Source: Orthonyx spaldingii (taxonomy: Eukaryota > Chordata > Aves > Passeriformes > Orthonychidae). From it: a stretch of DNA of 64,000 bases. Location of the stretch: the NCBI GenBank assembly GCA_013397795.1, contig VZTJ01005217.1:991532-1055531 (forward strand), read 5' to 3'. A program made the position numbers and the translations under genes. Of the stretch, positions 1-12,769 are shown one piece after another. Every line of letters begins with the position of its first letter. Position 1 is the first letter of the stretch. The notes beneath the pieces were generated by a model that saw only the letters and a program-made list of their open reading frames with translations, ran no database searches and was not told the DNA's origin.

Positions 1-250
1 CCTGCGGGGCGGGGGTCGGGGGATGCCGCGCTGGAGAGCGAGAAGCGGCCTGGGGAGGTGCAGGGGCGAGAGGCGGGGAAGGGAAGGGCACCGCGCCGCC
101 CGCGTGGCTCCGGGGCTCGAAGTCGCGGTAAACATCTCGAGTGCCGCTATCGCGCCCCCCGGCCCCCACGGTGGGTCCCGCCGCTTCTCTTCCTTTTGTC
201 TTCGCGAAATAAACGCCCCAAAACTTCGAGCGAGTTGCGGTAGTTTAGGG
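1..250 (+). promoter_or_regulatory. CpG-rich 5' end, probable ZBTB1 promoter / first non-coding exon
   Basis: The first 250 bases are GC-rich with dense CpG, unlike the AT-rich DNA that follows. The next gene downstream on this strand, ZBTB1, has its start codon in an exon with a splice acceptor at 9116, so at least one non-coding 5' exon must lie upstream. A CpG island at this spot fits that promoter. A possible splice donor (GCG then GTAAAC) lies at about 127-133, but I cannot confirm it. Open frames here look like GC-rich chance frames. ZBTB25, divergent from ZBTB1 in mammals, would lie left of the window. Assignment is by position only. Confidence 0.4.
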
Positions 251-3200
251 AAAAACGGAGCGGAGCTGCAGCCCGGAGGGAATGCTCCACCCTGCCAGGC
301 GGGAGACTTGGGTTTCACTCGGGGCTGGCAGTGCGCTGGATCGCCGTGGAGGCGGCTGGAAAGGAAGGGGAATACTTTTGTCACATAAAAAACAAGCCCT
401 ATGCCGCTCGGGGAGTGGTGTCGAAAGTCTCGTTCTTCAAAGGACTCCTCTTTTCTGCTCAGATAGAAAGGTAGTTAAAGAGAGTAGAGGAAAGGGGACT
501 GACAACGCTGTGAGCTTGGGGCTGGGATTTTATTCCTCTCTATTTTTCAGGATTTTTTGTAACTCAGTTTCTCAAGTTTGCCCTGTTTCAGCTGATACAG
601 GAGTGCCGGTTCCTCTTGACACGTAGGCGTTGGTAAACGGGTAGCATGGCTTGGATGCTGCTTAATATTTGGATGTTTACTGCCAGGTTGTCATTTGCTT
701 GCATTATTTCCCTCGCACTTGAGTATCGCAAGGTACAGCACGCACTGCAAAACTATCCGGGGTTGCAACAGTGCGGTGTTCCTTAGGCATTTAATTACAC
801 TAAACAAACATTCCTTTAATTAAAGGTGTTTGTTTAACATTCCTCATTACAGCTCTTGGAAAAACCCACAGAGCAGCAGTGAGCAGGGGGATGCGGGCTT
901 CTCGTTTTTGCCGAATTACAAGTTGAGCTTTCATGGCGAGCGGGGGAGAGGCGTTGGGACCATATGGCCATGGGGAAAACCGGCCAAACGCGAGCGGTTG
1001 CAGAGATTTTCCTAGGCAGCAGCAGCAGCACAGCGAGTTGACAAGATTGTGGAGAGATTTTAGGATGACTGGCCAGAAAGCCTGAGGAGTAACAAGTAGT
1101 ATTAGTTGCACTCTGCTGATGTTTGAGGTAGCACCCACCGGGCGGGGGGGGGGGTTTGGGTGCAGGTAATGAAGACATGGGTTGGTGCTGTGTGGGAAGC
1201 TCAGAGAAGTAATAGAAGCCACTTCTTCCTAGCAGCCAGAAAGTTTTGTGTGGAATAAGATCACAGACTTAACAGATGCTTCAGCTGTGCTTGCACAAGT
1301 CTTTCCCTTCATCAGACTCAACCACTGTTGTCACTGGCACAGGAATTAGCAGCGATTTCATTGAGAGTGCTCATGCCAACCAGGGATTTGGGTTTTTAGA
1401 TGCTTTCTTACTTGAATGTGAGCAGTTGCTTCTTTGACAGATTTTGGTTCTTGCTGACAGTGGCAGAGCCCTGAAAATCCAGGATTGACAAAGCCCCAGT
1501 AGTTATTTACCTGCTGGATAGAAACAGAATAGCTGCTCAGAACTGAGATAGTGAAAGTTTCCTGGTAAAAGCCCAGTGTCCTTTCTCTTTGTTGTTACAG
1601 CTGAACCTGTTACTAGAGCTGTTCTCCCACACATGTAGAGTGAGCAGCCATATGTTCACTTTTCAGTTTGGCCAGTGGTTCTCCAGCAGTTGGGTTATTC
1701 TGTCCAGCCTTTGCTTGGGAATGGTAAACACCGACACCCAAAGAGTTCTGCTGCGGACACAGTGTGTGGGCACAACAGCTGACATAATTTGCATGAAGAC
1801 CATTTATATCCTCAAATTTGTCTGGTAATTTTTTCTTTGTGCATGCAGTGTTACTGCAAAACTCCAGAATTCACTGGCTGTTGCCTTTTCCCCTCAATAT
1901 TAGACCTGTTTCATTGGATGGTGACCTTAGTAGCCTTATTTTTATTATTAGTAGGCTGAAAGTAAAATGTGAAACATTTAAGACCAGGAAGAATCAAGAA
2001 AAACTGTAGTCTGACCTGAGTGTCACAAGTTACTCTGCTTCATTCATGTGCATGCAGCAACTTGTTACACCGAAGTGCAACCTGTATTTAGCCAAGGATC
2101 CTTTCCTGGAAGGCACCTGTGACTTCATTTGAGGGTCCCAAGACGTGGTTAAACCACCAAGATGCCTCCAGAAGTTGAAAGTTGGTGTAACTCGGAGAGC
2201 CTATATATAAAAAGGCTCATCTTTCTGCTACAAAGCATGAATTGGGTGTTATAATTTTGTCCCCACTAATTGTTTCTTTTAAACATATCATTACTGTGTT
2301 GCCTGACAACTGTAAAGGTGCCAGATAAAAGATAACTGTGACTTTCTAGTGTCAACCTTTGTGGCTAGCAAGTTACTTTAAAGGACTACATAAACGTCTC
2401 TCTAGTACTTTTACTCCCTAGATCTGAAGTTGTTTGAAGTTGAGATGGGGCTTTAGCACAAACTCAGTTTTCTTATTTTTTTCTGTCAAGCTGTATTCCT
2501 TGTCTTTCGAGGAGTGTTCTTACCTAAGACTGTGTAACATATCTTAACCAATTTTCAGTTAGCAGTTGGGAAGCATAACTTGCTAAAATTTGATGTCTGT
2601 TTTTCATTTGTGGACATGGATGCTGAATCAGTGGAGAACTGCTGTCTGAGAACAGGGGATCCAGGAGGTCTAACAGCTCATGCTGGGGACTCTGGAGCAT
2701 CTTCCCTTCCCCTGGCTCAGATCTAGCCCAAGTGCCATGAAACCTGTTCCTGTGCATTGTCCAGGAGTCTGTTTAAAATGAGTTGATTCAGCCATTGGGA
2801 TGTGTCTGAAGATGATTTGCATCATTGGAATCATCTTCCCAACCAGCATGCCTGAAAGGCAGGCGATTGGAAGGGCTGTGAGAGGAGGATAAATTATACC
2901 TTGAGTCCTTCATAGCCTGAATAATGGAGCTTAATTACATTTTCCCTGGCAGCACATGGAATTCCCATAGCTGTTTTAATTTATGATCAAGGCTGTGCTT
3001 ACACTGCAGACTGATCCATGCTCGCTGTTGAGGTGGACAGTTGGCACCTGGCCCCAATTTCTTTGCTGTTTTTTAAGTGTTTGTGTAAACTGAGGGACCC
3101 AGAGCAATCTTTGTGACTTCCTATTGAGTATGTCTAGGTAAAAGCTGTAGCCTGTTGACAGCTCTGTGGTCAGTGCAGTAGCTGGACACATAAAATTCTT

Positions 3201-5537
3201 GGGTGTTGTGTGGAGCATTGATACATGTTCTGTAGGATTTTCTGCAGCATGTCAATGCTGTCATTTAGGAATCCAGGCTTTTTGGTGGATCTGACCCACA
3301 ACAGCAAAATTAGGGGGACGAGTTCTTGGGAACCCATGCCAGGGTGGGGTATGGAGACAGACGATGAGGGGGGATTTGCTTTCTGATCCTCTTGCGCTTG
3401 TTTTTTGGATAACTTGGTGTTGTTAGCTTGAGGTTTTCCAGTCTCATTTTCTATTAGCACCAAATTCTCCACTCATTTATTACACTTTTGTCCAGCCTGT
3501 TCTTGGTTTCCAAAGAAAAGCAGCCAGCAACTGAGCATGTAAGTGCTATGTTTTTGCCTGCTCAGCAGTGGAAATGCTGGGTTTTGAAAACCACCTACTA
3601 ATTTTAGGAGCCGAAAGGCTCCTGAATTCTGAACCTTGTGGTATGTCTGTTTTAAAGACAGAGAAGTTAGCAAAAGAACTTCACCAGTTCTTTGCTTGAG
3701 GCTTTTTTTAACTTCTTTTGTTTTAAAACATCTCAGAAAACTTTGAGTGTGAGGAAATGACAGCATGGAGCTGTAGCAAATACTTATTTTTTCTTGTTAG
3801 CAGACTTACAAACAACATAATTGGTTACTGTAGTAATGCAGATTAACCTTGTTCATGGTCACATCTGAGTAGTATCTAAGTAGTGCCTCAAAAAAAAAAA
3901 GTCTGGTGGCAGACAAGCTTGAATCAAAGCGTGGCCATGTAAAAATAAATACTTACTAGGGAAATAAAATGCATATGGAGACTTGGAGTCTTAATATCAG
4001 AGTGAGAATACCCAAGTCAAATACCTTCAGTTTTCGTTTTCATCAGATGCTTTTCTAGCACATTTTTTCATAACACCTCTGCATCATTCAGTATTGCTTA
4101 CAACGTGGCCTGTGCTGCATTTACTGCACAAATCAACCACTGCTGAAGATGGAGTTGCTTGGGTTCCTTGTGGACTTGTGAGGTTGGTGCCTCCAGGATT
4201 TGGATGCTTTACAAAGTGTGCTACTCCACTGGGCAAGTGGCTGGTGCTCTCTTTGAAAAAGAGGATCAGAAATAATTAAAAACTTTGTATTGACAAACTC
4301 GCCTGCATGGAGCTTTACTTTTCCAAGATACTTAGTGTTTAATACATACAGAGGATAGCTCCCACTGGCCTCAGTTGCTGCCAGTGGTGTTTACCTGTGT
4401 GAATCAATTGGATATCCAGAAAGTGCAAGCCAGACTTACTGAAAAAAAAAACCAAACAAAACTGAAAGGTTGAAATTACTTGTCCTGACACTGACAGCAA
4501 TGGGATGATGTTCTCCAAGCAGTAGTGTTCATTGCTGTGAGATCCTCCTTTTTGTCCCCCACCTCTCATTCACTTCACATCCTTCAAATGCTTGGCCAAA
4601 TGATCTTGTCTTGTGCTGCTCAGATCCAGGCCTGGACAGATCCAGAGGATATGTTGAGTAAGGGAAATTTTGGTAAGAGGGTTGGAAGACTATACTATGA
4701 TACATACATAATAAATGTACATACATAGCATATGATAGATACATAAATGGCAGCAGAATTAGTCCTGCATTAATTAACAACATTTCTTGTTTATACACTT
4801 AACTTTGAAACCTTGAATTTTCTGTAAAAAGACCTGTTTCCATCCTAATACCTGCAGTTTTTTCCCTAAAGCCAACTTCAAAAATAATTTGCAGTACTGA
4901 TCCACCCACAAGTGATAAATGCAGATTTCTGTCATTTTAGTAATTAAAGTAACAAAATAATGATAAATTACCATTTTCTGAGAGCTTGCTCTTGTTGGGA
5001 AGGAGTTTGTCAGCAAGCCTGTCATGCTTCTTGATGGCAAAGGGATGGCAGGGTTGGGGCTTTGGGGTGCAGTTCCTGCTCTGAAGGGGTGAATGCTGTA
5101 GTTGTTTTCCACCCATTCCCCAGCAAGAGCTTGTCTGTGTTTTTTACCCCTTCTGCCCTAGGCCCTGCACCCTGGCTCTTCCCAGCCCCTTGCCCGAGCA
5201 GCTTCTTCCTGCCACGGTTTAGACCCTATTTGCATCCATTTATAATTCCCACTGCTGCTTCCTAATCCCAGTGCCCTCCTCTTGGCTCAGCACTCTGCTC
5301 CCAGCCTGCCCCTTTCTTCTTTCTAGATTTCCAGAGGGTTTCCATCACATCCTTCTTATGTTTCCCAATCTCCCTGTGTTTTCAGTACATCCCCTCCTGG
5401 CTCTGGCTCTCCCTCAGTCAGAACTGGGCATCTTCTCCATCAGCTGCCAGAAGGGACGCTGAGACCCTGTGATGAGTCGTGGTGTGGAGCAATCTCCAGG
5501 AGGCTCTGCTGTCAGCTGTGACTTTGTGGAGGTGGCA

Positions 5538-5780
5538 CATAGAATCATGGAATGGTGGGTTGGAAGGGATCTTTAAATGCTATCTAGTCCAACCCTCCTG
5601 CAATTAACAGGGACATCAACAAAATCAGGTTGCTCAGAGCCCCGCGCAACCTGGCCTTGAGTATTTCAAGGGATGGGGCATCCACCTCCTCTCTGGGCAA
5701 CCTGTGCCAGTGTCTCAACACCATCACAATAAAAAATTTCTTTCCTCTCTCTGAATCAACCCTTTTGTAGTTTAAAACCA
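5538..5780 (-). mobile_element. CR1 LINE 3'-end fragment (minus orientation)
   Basis: The plus strand begins with a CATAGAATCATGGAATGG-type start and runs through the familiar reverse complement of the CR1 3' region: a GGTTGGAAGGGATC-like block, then AGTCCAACCCTCCTG, GGTTGCTCAGAGCCC, CAACCTGGCCTTGA and GGGCAACCTGTGCCAG. CR1 is the dominant bird LINE, and copies are usually 5'-truncated like this one. It has many substitutions and is long dead. Confidence 0.9.
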
Positions 5781-8700
5781 TGGCAGAGCTCTGTGCAAAA
5801 GGGGATTTCATTGCAGATAGCTCAGGCAGGCCCCTGTGTACTAAGCAGCTGCAAGAGGATGAAATGTTCTCAGTGAGGATATAATCTGAAGTTTTAATAA
5901 CTAACAAAGGTCTTAAGTGTGAATAAACGGATAATTTGTATCTTCTCCCCCTCAAGCATATAGTTTGGCCAAATTCAGGCAGATTTTTGTATTGTGGCAA
6001 CCTATCTAAGACATACAGCTCTCTCCTATATGAAGTGTCTCTTCAAAGATTTTGGAAGAGAAACTTTTATTTTTAATTTCTAAATGAAAAAAAAATAATC
6101 TGCATATATGAAAGCCTTTTCTTAGCCTCATTTTTGGAACCGTTTTGGCTGAGCTTTTCTGTGGAGGAGGGGAAAAAAGTAACCAGTCCAAGGTTTCAGA
6201 AGGAAAGTTTTGCAGTTGCTGGTTGAAATATGTCAAAGTTTTAAATAGTCCAACACAAGCTCTCATGGTGGGAAGTCACATTCAGCAGGTTAATACAGCA
6301 TCCAGAGGAAGGATGCCAGGACTTTCATGAACATAAATAACCTCAAACAGTCTGTTTTAATACCTACATGTAGTACTACTGTGATAGAGGCCAAGTACAT
6401 ATCAAATCCAAAACCTTGCCATCCTGCTCAAGCAACCTCATACTCCACCCTTTTTTCCCTGAGTGGTGGCACTGCCAGTGGGTCATTGTTGCATGTCAAG
6501 ATCCATGTGCTGAAAGCTTTGCAGGAGTTCATCTGTCAAAAGGAGAAATATCTTTTGCCGTTTTCAAAGAAGAAGATTTGGAAAAGGCGAGTTTGTGGGC
6601 TGTCACTCATTGTTCCCACCATCTGCAAATGACCCCGTCTGCAGGTGCCTGCAGATAGTTTGTGACACCCTGTTTTGTACAGGTTTGCTGCTTGTTCTGC
6701 TGTTTTGCTATTGGAGGACACAGTGGAGTATATCTACTGTAAGAAAACCACAATTAAATAAAACATTTACAATTTGGCACTTTATGAGGATGGGGAAATT
6801 AACATGAGCTGTCCTGAGCCTTTTCTTGTCATGTTGGAAGCTCACACCAAGAGGCCTGTGGTGTCTTAGACGGCATCATCTCATTTTGTCATTGGTTGTC
6901 ACTCTTGGAATGTAGAAGTTGAAGTTAATTCTTTATCATTATGCAGCTGCCATTCTTAATACAATAGTTTGAGTTACATTTAAGCATCTAATGAATTGCC
7001 TCAAATCCAAAACACGTTACCACTTGGAAGAATATGAAGTGCACTTTTATTATTACTTGATGTCCAGAGCTTTGCTGTTTTTCACAGAAACATCTGAAAT
7101 CACCCAGTGACATAGGCAATAATCAGTTTCTGTAGAAAAGATTTCAGAAATTCTCCTACTTTCAAAGCCACTGCCTTGCAAGTTAGTCAAAAAGACATTA
7201 AATTAATCCCATGCAATGAGTTGCATTTCTGCAGTGGATATCACTGGGCCAAACCAGTCAGAGAATTATTATGGCAGGGTGCTCGCCTGGAGTTCTGGGT
7301 GTGGAGGGTTGGGTTGAGAGGAGAGAAGCAGCTGCTCATCATCAGTGTAGTTCAACCTAAATCTCAAGGTTCCTCTTGCCAGACGAGATCGTGTGCTGGT
7401 GGTGATCCACAGGAACTGCTGTGTGAGTTGGCGGGAGGGAATATTGCTGGGTGGGGTGAGCATGTTCTTTTCTCGAGAGCTTGGGAGCCTTTCCACTGTG
7501 GCAGTCCTTTGTGGAATGAAGAACGGGGACTTAATGTTAGGTTTGCTGCTTAACAAGCCAGGCAACGCCTATGACTTGCGAATTCAACACTAATTGAGGA
7601 ATGTAATTTCTCTACCCATTTTTCCCCCAGGAGATGTAAGCTGTGAGGGAAATAAGAAGAAAAATGGAGCATTTGTGTGTGTATTGTGTTTAAATTTTGG
7701 ACAGTTGAAAGAGTGGTTGCAAATCAATCCATGCATTTCATTGAGTCATAAAATGCCATTTAGTATATATTATTTGCTAGTCTGTACTTTATTTGTACAA
7801 ACCTCTTACAGTTATTTGCATTGTTTGCAATAACCTTCCAAATGTTAAGAATCCTCATTACTGCTTTATGTTTTTCATTTCAATTAGTGTGTTCTCTATA
7901 CTCTCTTCTGGTTTCTCCCCCTCAGCCTGTGCAGTTAGAACAGATTATGGTTATCAGTAAAGGTTTTCCAAAGTGGGTCGTGACTAGGTGTCAGATCTGG
8001 CCTCACTTGGTGAAGTTTGTCATTAATCAAACACACGCCTCCTGTATACAGTGCATTTCTTCTGGATATTTTTTGTTAACATAAACCATGATGTTTTCTT
8101 CCTCTTTTCTCATGACAAGTTAGTCCTTTCACATAGAGCAACCCTCAGCACTGGCAGACCTTTCTCTCCAGTCTTTGCCAAGGCTTCGTTTCACTGTGGC
8201 TCCACCTCTGGCTTGCTGGCTCTCTCAGTTCTCCATTGCCGAGTTTTTCTTTGTCCGGTTTCCCATCTACGTGTTTTGGTTACATTTCAGCGCTCTGAAC
8301 GAGTGGTTTTAAGAGCAGTTGGAGGCACGGCGTGCACCACTTCCTGCCTCTGCAGTCCCTGTGGCTGTCACGCAGCTCGCCTGGTCACCATCTGCAGCGG
8401 GCTCGAACGTGGGACGTGCCACCGCAGCTGGGCTGCCCTCTGCTTCTGAGAAGGCGTTTGAGTTTGCAGTTCCTGGTTTGCAGGACGCCTTGCAGAGAAG
8501 GTTGAGATGGTCCCTGAGCTGCCATGAAGAGCAAAATGTGTGGAGTTGCTTGTGTGGGTGCTCTGTTGTCTCTTTAATTTCCTTTAATGGGGAGGGAAAG
8601 ACCAGTTTGAGCCTGGCCTGGTTTCCACTGTGCGTTGCATCATATGCCCGTTGGACTGACAGGTTAAAAAGGCAAGTTGAGACTGAAGAGTGGTTTCTGA

Positions 8701-9102
8701 CAGCCAGCTTACCTTGTATAGGTGTTGTCCTGGGGCCATCTTACAGAAGTCTACCCTGTGAAGTTTTTGAAGTTCTGCGTTCAGAATTCATATCTGAAAA
8801 TCTTGACTGCAGGACTTTGAGATATATTTGCTAATTTACATTCTAGCAGCGTAGCTCTGATTGACGTGTGTGCTGGTTATGTTTATTAGTTTACTAGTCT
8901 TGTAAGTCTAGTGGTGAGCACATGGAATTATGGATGTTTTCACTGGCATCAATATTTGTAAGTAGTTACCAGCAGAGATCTCCAGACAGGAAACTGTACC
9001 GCAGACTGGCAGAATAGGAAGATCTAGAGAGCAAAGAGATGGCAGTTCCTCCCTACATTTAAGTAGGCTTTGGGTTTTGTGCTTGTGATTTAACAGATAC
9101 CT

Positions 9103-9116
9103 TTTTCTTTATGCAG
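9103..9116 (+). other. Splice acceptor of the ZBTB1 coding exon
   Basis: A pyrimidine tract (CTTTTTCTTTATG) ends in CAG at 9114-9116, 20 bases before the ZBTB1 ATG. An in-frame TAA in those 20 bases shows that translation cannot start further upstream in this exon. Confidence 0.75.
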
Positions 9117-9136
9117 GGCTGTAATCGAAGTACAAG

Positions 9137-11272
9137 ATGGCAAAAACCAGCCATAGCAACTATGTCCTTCAGCAGCTAAACAAGCAAAGAGAGTGGGGCT
9201 TTCTGTGCGACTGCTGCATCGCTATCGATGATATTTATTTTCAAGCACATAAAGCAGTCCTTGCTGCCTGCAGCGCCTATTTTAGGATGTTTTTTATGAA
9301 CCATCAAAACACTACAGCCCAGCTGAATCTAAGCAACATGAAGATTAGTGCTGAATACTTTGATCTTATTTTACAGTTCATGTATTTAGGAAAAATTATG
9401 ACAGCCCCTGCCAATTTTGAGCAATTTAAAGTGGCCATGAACTATTTACAGCTATATAACGTACCTGAGTGTCTAGAAGATATACAGGACACAGACTCAT
9501 CTAGTTTAAAATGTTCATCTCCTGCTTCTAGCACCCAGAATAGTAAAATGATATTTGGCGTGAGAATGTATGAAGACGCACTTGCTAGAAATGGCAGCGA
9601 AACAAACAGGTGGGGCATGGAGCCGCCAAGTTCAACGGTAAATACATCCCATAACAAAGAGCCTGACGAAGAAGCTTTGCAGCTCAACAGCTTCCCCGAG
9701 CAACTGTTTGATGTCTGCAAAAAAAGCACCACGTCCAAATTCTCTCACACAAAAGAGCGCGTGTCCCACTCGCGCCGGTTTGGAAGGAGCTTCACCTGCG
9801 ACAGCTGTGGGTTTAGTTTTAGCTGTGAAAAGCTGCTGGATGAGCACGTGTTAACGTGCACCAACAGGCATTCCTACCAAAGTGCCAGGTACTACAGTGC
9901 TGAGAAAATAGACTTTAGTGAGAAGAACTCTACTTCTAAAATGACCTCCACACAAACAGACAAATACAAGGGGGACTCGAGCCATGCTGCGGACGATTCT
10001 TCGTCTCCCGTGTCAAACATCACGAGCAGAAAAAGCAGCACGGTTGCCTCTGAGACATCAGGTGAAGAAGGAAGTAGAGCCTCCGAGAGGAAGAGGATTA
10101 TCATCAAGGTGGAACCAGAGGACAATCCTACAGATGAGCTGAAGGATTTCAATATTATTAAAGTGGCAGATAAAGACTGCAATGAGTCCTCTGACAATGA
10201 CGACCTAGATGATGAACAGGAAGAGCCGCTTTACAGATACTACGTCGAGGAAGAGATGAGAGAGAAGAGAAATGCTCGGAAGACTCTAAAGCCTCGTTTA
10301 TCCATGGATGAGGATGAAAGAAAGTGTTTGAAAAGTCCACGGCACCTTAACAGCAAGGCTCCTTCAGTGCAGGAAGATGTGGAGAATGCTCCCTGTGAAC
10401 TTTGTGGGCTAACAATCACCGAGGAAGATTTGTCCTCTCATTATTTATCCAAACACATAGAAAATATATGTGCTTGTGGCAAGTGTGGTCAAATACTGGT
10501 CAAAGGCAAGCAGCTACAGGATCATGCACAGACCTGTGGAGAACCCCAGGATCTGACCATGAATGGGATCAGAAATTCTGAGGAGAAAATGGACTTGGAA
10601 GAAAACCCCGAGGAGCAGTCAGAAATAAGGGACATGATGTTTGCAGAGATGCTAGAGGACTTCAGGGACAGTCACTTCCAAATGAACAGCCTTCAAAAAA
10701 ACCAGTTATACAAGCATTCTGCCTGTCCCTTCCGATGCCCTAATTGCGGCCAGCGTTTTGATACTGAAAACCTAGTGGTTGAACATATGTCAAACTGCCT
10801 GGAGCAAGATCTGTTCAAGAACTCCATGTTGGAAGAGAACGAGAGGGATCACAGACGTAAGCATTTCTGCAACCTTTGCGGGAAAGGATTTTATCAGCGT
10901 TGCCACTTGCGGGAACACTATACCGTTCATACCAAGGAAAAACAGTTTGTTTGTCAGACATGTGGGAAGCAGTTCTTAAGAGAGCGCCAGTTGCGGCTCC
11001 ACAATGATATGCACAAAGGCATGGCCAGGTATGTCTGTTCCATTTGTGATCAAGGAAACTTCCGAAAACATGACCATGTACGGCATATGATATCTCACTT
11101 ATCAGCTGGAGAGACTATATGCCAGGTCTGCTTTCAGATATTCCCAAATAATGAGCAACTGGAGCAGCACAGGGATGTTCATCTGTATACATGTGGAGTA
11201 TGTGGAGCAAAATTTAATTTGAGGAAAGATATGAGATCTCACTATAATGCCAAGCATTTGAAAAGAACATAA
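9137..11272 (+). CDS. ZBTB1: ZBTB1, BTB and zinc-finger transcriptional repressor (single coding exon)
   Basis: The 711-codon frame encodes ZBTB1, close to the 713 residues of the human protein. A BTB/POZ dimerisation domain spans about residues 1-115. A C2HC finger uses C221/C224/H237/C241. A central acidic, Ser-rich region carries a sumoylation-type motif around K324 (IKVEPE), matching a site reported in human ZBTB1. A Cys/His pair of motifs lies at 420-467. A UBZ4-like ubiquitin-binding finger (C534, C537, H550, C554) precedes five C-terminal C2H2 fingers at about 578-598, 606-626, 634-654, 662-682 and 686-707. The start is supported by an in-frame TAA at 9122-9124 and a splice acceptor at 9116. 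In mammals ZBTB1 is nuclear, represses transcription, is needed for lymphoid development, and aids RAD18-linked translesion synthesis. No frameshift or stop breaks the frame. Confidence 0.97.
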   Translation: MAKTSHSNYVLQQLNKQREWGFLCDCCIAIDDIYFQAHKAVLAACSAYFRMFFMNHQNTTAQLNLSNMKISAEYFDLILQFMYLGKIMTAPANFEQFKVAMNYLQLYNVPECLEDIQDTDSSSLKCSSPASSTQNSKMIFGVRMYEDALARNGSETNRWGMEPPSSTVNTSHNKEPDEEALQLNSFPEQLFDVCKKSTTSKFSHTKERVSHSRRFGRSFTCDSCGFSFSCEKLLDEHVLTCTNRHSYQSARYYSAEKIDFSEKNSTSKMTSTQTDKYKGDSSHAADDSSSPVSNITSRKSSTVASETSGEEGSRASERKRIIIKVEPEDNPTDELKDFNIIKVADKDCNESSDNDDLDDEQEEPLYRYYVEEEMREKRNARKTLKPRLSMDEDERKCLKSPRHLNSKAPSVQEDVENAPCELCGLTITEEDLSSHYLSKHIENICACGKCGQILVKGKQLQDHAQTCGEPQDLTMNGIRNSEEKMDLEENPEEQSEIRDMMFAEMLEDFRDSHFQMNSLQKNQLYKHSACPFRCPNCGQRFDTENLVVEHMSNCLEQDLFKNSMLEENERDHRRKHFCNLCGKGFYQRCHLREHYTVHTKEKQFVCQTCGKQFLRERQLRLHNDMHKGMARYVCSICDQGNFRKHDHVRHMISHLSAGETICQVCFQIFPNNEQLEQHRDVHLYTCGVCGAKFNLRKDMRSHYNAKHLKRT

Positions 11273-12360
11273 GCATAAACATACTGTTAAAGCATTAAGT
11301 TGGCAGCAGAGAGAACACCAAAGCAAAGCATAAGTATAGTAAAAAAATCTGAAAAGGAAAAAAAAATTTGAAAATAAGTCTCTTTTTTATTATTTTTTTA
11401 AGACCCTCCTAACCATAGGTGTCTATTTAGGCTCATTAAGTATAAAGCTTTGAAAAGCATCATGTGTTTAATTATTACATTTTCACTGTTTCCTAATACC
11501 AGTTTCTGTTCTTAATTTTATTGTTTTACTACGTAGATATACAAATCATTATTTTTAAACTGTAGATTAAAAGCACAATGTTACCCCTTCACTGACTGCT
11601 ATTAAACAGTTCTCGGATCCATGTCCGTAAGATGAGTGCTTTAATATTTCCATGTGTTGTTTCTTCATGTGAAAATTTTAGATCCCAGCTATTAACGTGC
11701 AAGAGCATAATTGTTCGTAATCCCCAAATTAATTTTCAAAATGAAAAAAAACAAAAACAAAACCCCAAACCAACAATGCCAAGAAATAGTCCTTTGCTGC
11801 TTTGACTCTGCTGTAGGGGCAGAGCTGGCTGTCCTGGTCCCCTGCTTCTTGGCTTTGTTGGAAGGTGCATCCCAGGGGTGAGAGCACATAGGCTCAGTTA
11901 AACTTCGCAGGCTCGGGCTGGTGTGCACAAGGGGGAAGGGAGTTCATGACTGTCGGGATAACCGAGGGGTTCCAGCACAGTGGTTGTTTTCCAGACGGGA
12001 AGTCCTAGCAGAACTGTACAACTGATGTTGGCCTTTCTTTCACTGTCTGTACCTCCGTGGGTATATTTAACCTGCTTATCCTAAACATACAAGGGAGGAG
12101 TGGCCGTGGTGGGTTGCTAGGAATGCAGTATGGCCATGTGCACTGAAGACTGCATTCTCAGCCTAGCTGTGAACCGTGCCTTGTTGCTTGTGTTGGAAAG
12201 TTAAAAGCAGGGTGGGTGTGAAGATAGTCCCATTGCTTGGGACCTTAGGGTTTTTTTGCTTCTTGTTTTCATGATACTTTGTGAATGTTCTGTTTTTCAA
12301 CAAGAATATAACAAGAAAAGACTGCAGAGTTTGCTTAATAAATGTAAAGATATTTTATGC
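11273..12360 (+). other. ZBTB1 3' untranslated region with poly(A) signal
   Basis: After the ZBTB1 stop the sequence is AT-rich and non-coding. A canonical AATAAA lies at 12337-12342, about 1.06 kb past the stop, a plausible 3' end. Longer or alternatively spliced 3' ends, known for mammalian ZBTB1, cannot be excluded. Confidence 0.55.
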
Positions 12361-12719
12361 CTTTTAAGATTCCTTTCTAATTCTAGCAGAGTCCTAATAT
12401 ATGCAGCTTGTCTCTTAATTTAATTGAATTAAAAAATCCTACTAAGTACCAGCTGACACCAATTCAGTGAGGCACTTTGGCCTTTGAGAGAGCAACTGGC
12501 TTTGACTCTTAGGCACCAGCTGTCTAAACGTTTGTTAAGTGTGTGATTTGTGATGGGGTGGAGGAAAGGATCCTAATACATAATTGTAGAGAAAATAATT
12601 AAAAGATAAAACCTAATTGTACTTTCTCCCAGCAAATCTCACTTTATCAAAAAGGGTGGTAATGCTATTTCCCACTGAGCTATGGAGGGAAGAAAGTAAT
12701 TTAGATCAGCAATTAAGGC

Positions 12720-12769
12720 AGTTGGATTAGATGATCTTTGCAGGTTCCTTCCAACTGAAATATTCTATC
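12720..12769 (+). mobile_element. CR1 LINE 3'-tip scrap (plus orientation)
   Basis: The phrase TTGGATTAGATGATCTTTG followed by GGTTCCTTCCAACTGAAATATTCTAT matches the terminal 50 or so bases of CR1 elements, which end in ATTCTATG-like 8-mers. It is very short, so only the tip of an old insertion remains. Confidence 0.65.

Larger units (their letters stand above)
251..9116 (+). other. Non-coding, probable 5' intron of ZBTB1
   Basis: This stretch lies between the CpG-rich start and the splice acceptor (pyrimidine tract, then CAG ending at 9116) in front of the ZBTB1 coding exon. It is AT-rich with no frame I would call a gene; the longest open frames (130-170 codons at 0.8-1.2 kb and 8.0-8.8 kb) resemble no family I know and have overlapping rivals. 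It contains a five-copy CAG run near 1015-1030, an 11-G run at 1144-1154 and one CR1 fragment. The intron reading is inferred from the acceptor and from the known non-coding 5' exon of ZBTB1 in other vertebrates. Confidence 0.45.

Noticed and set aside
800..1222. 140-codon minus-strand frame with Pro/Cys-rich sequence
   Set aside because: It depends on the CAG and G runs (poly-C codons), overlaps another frame and matches no family.
8051..8834. 132- and 171-codon overlapping plus-strand frames upstream of ZBTB1
   Set aside because: They are in different frames over the same DNA, have no known domain, and lie in the presumed 5' intron.
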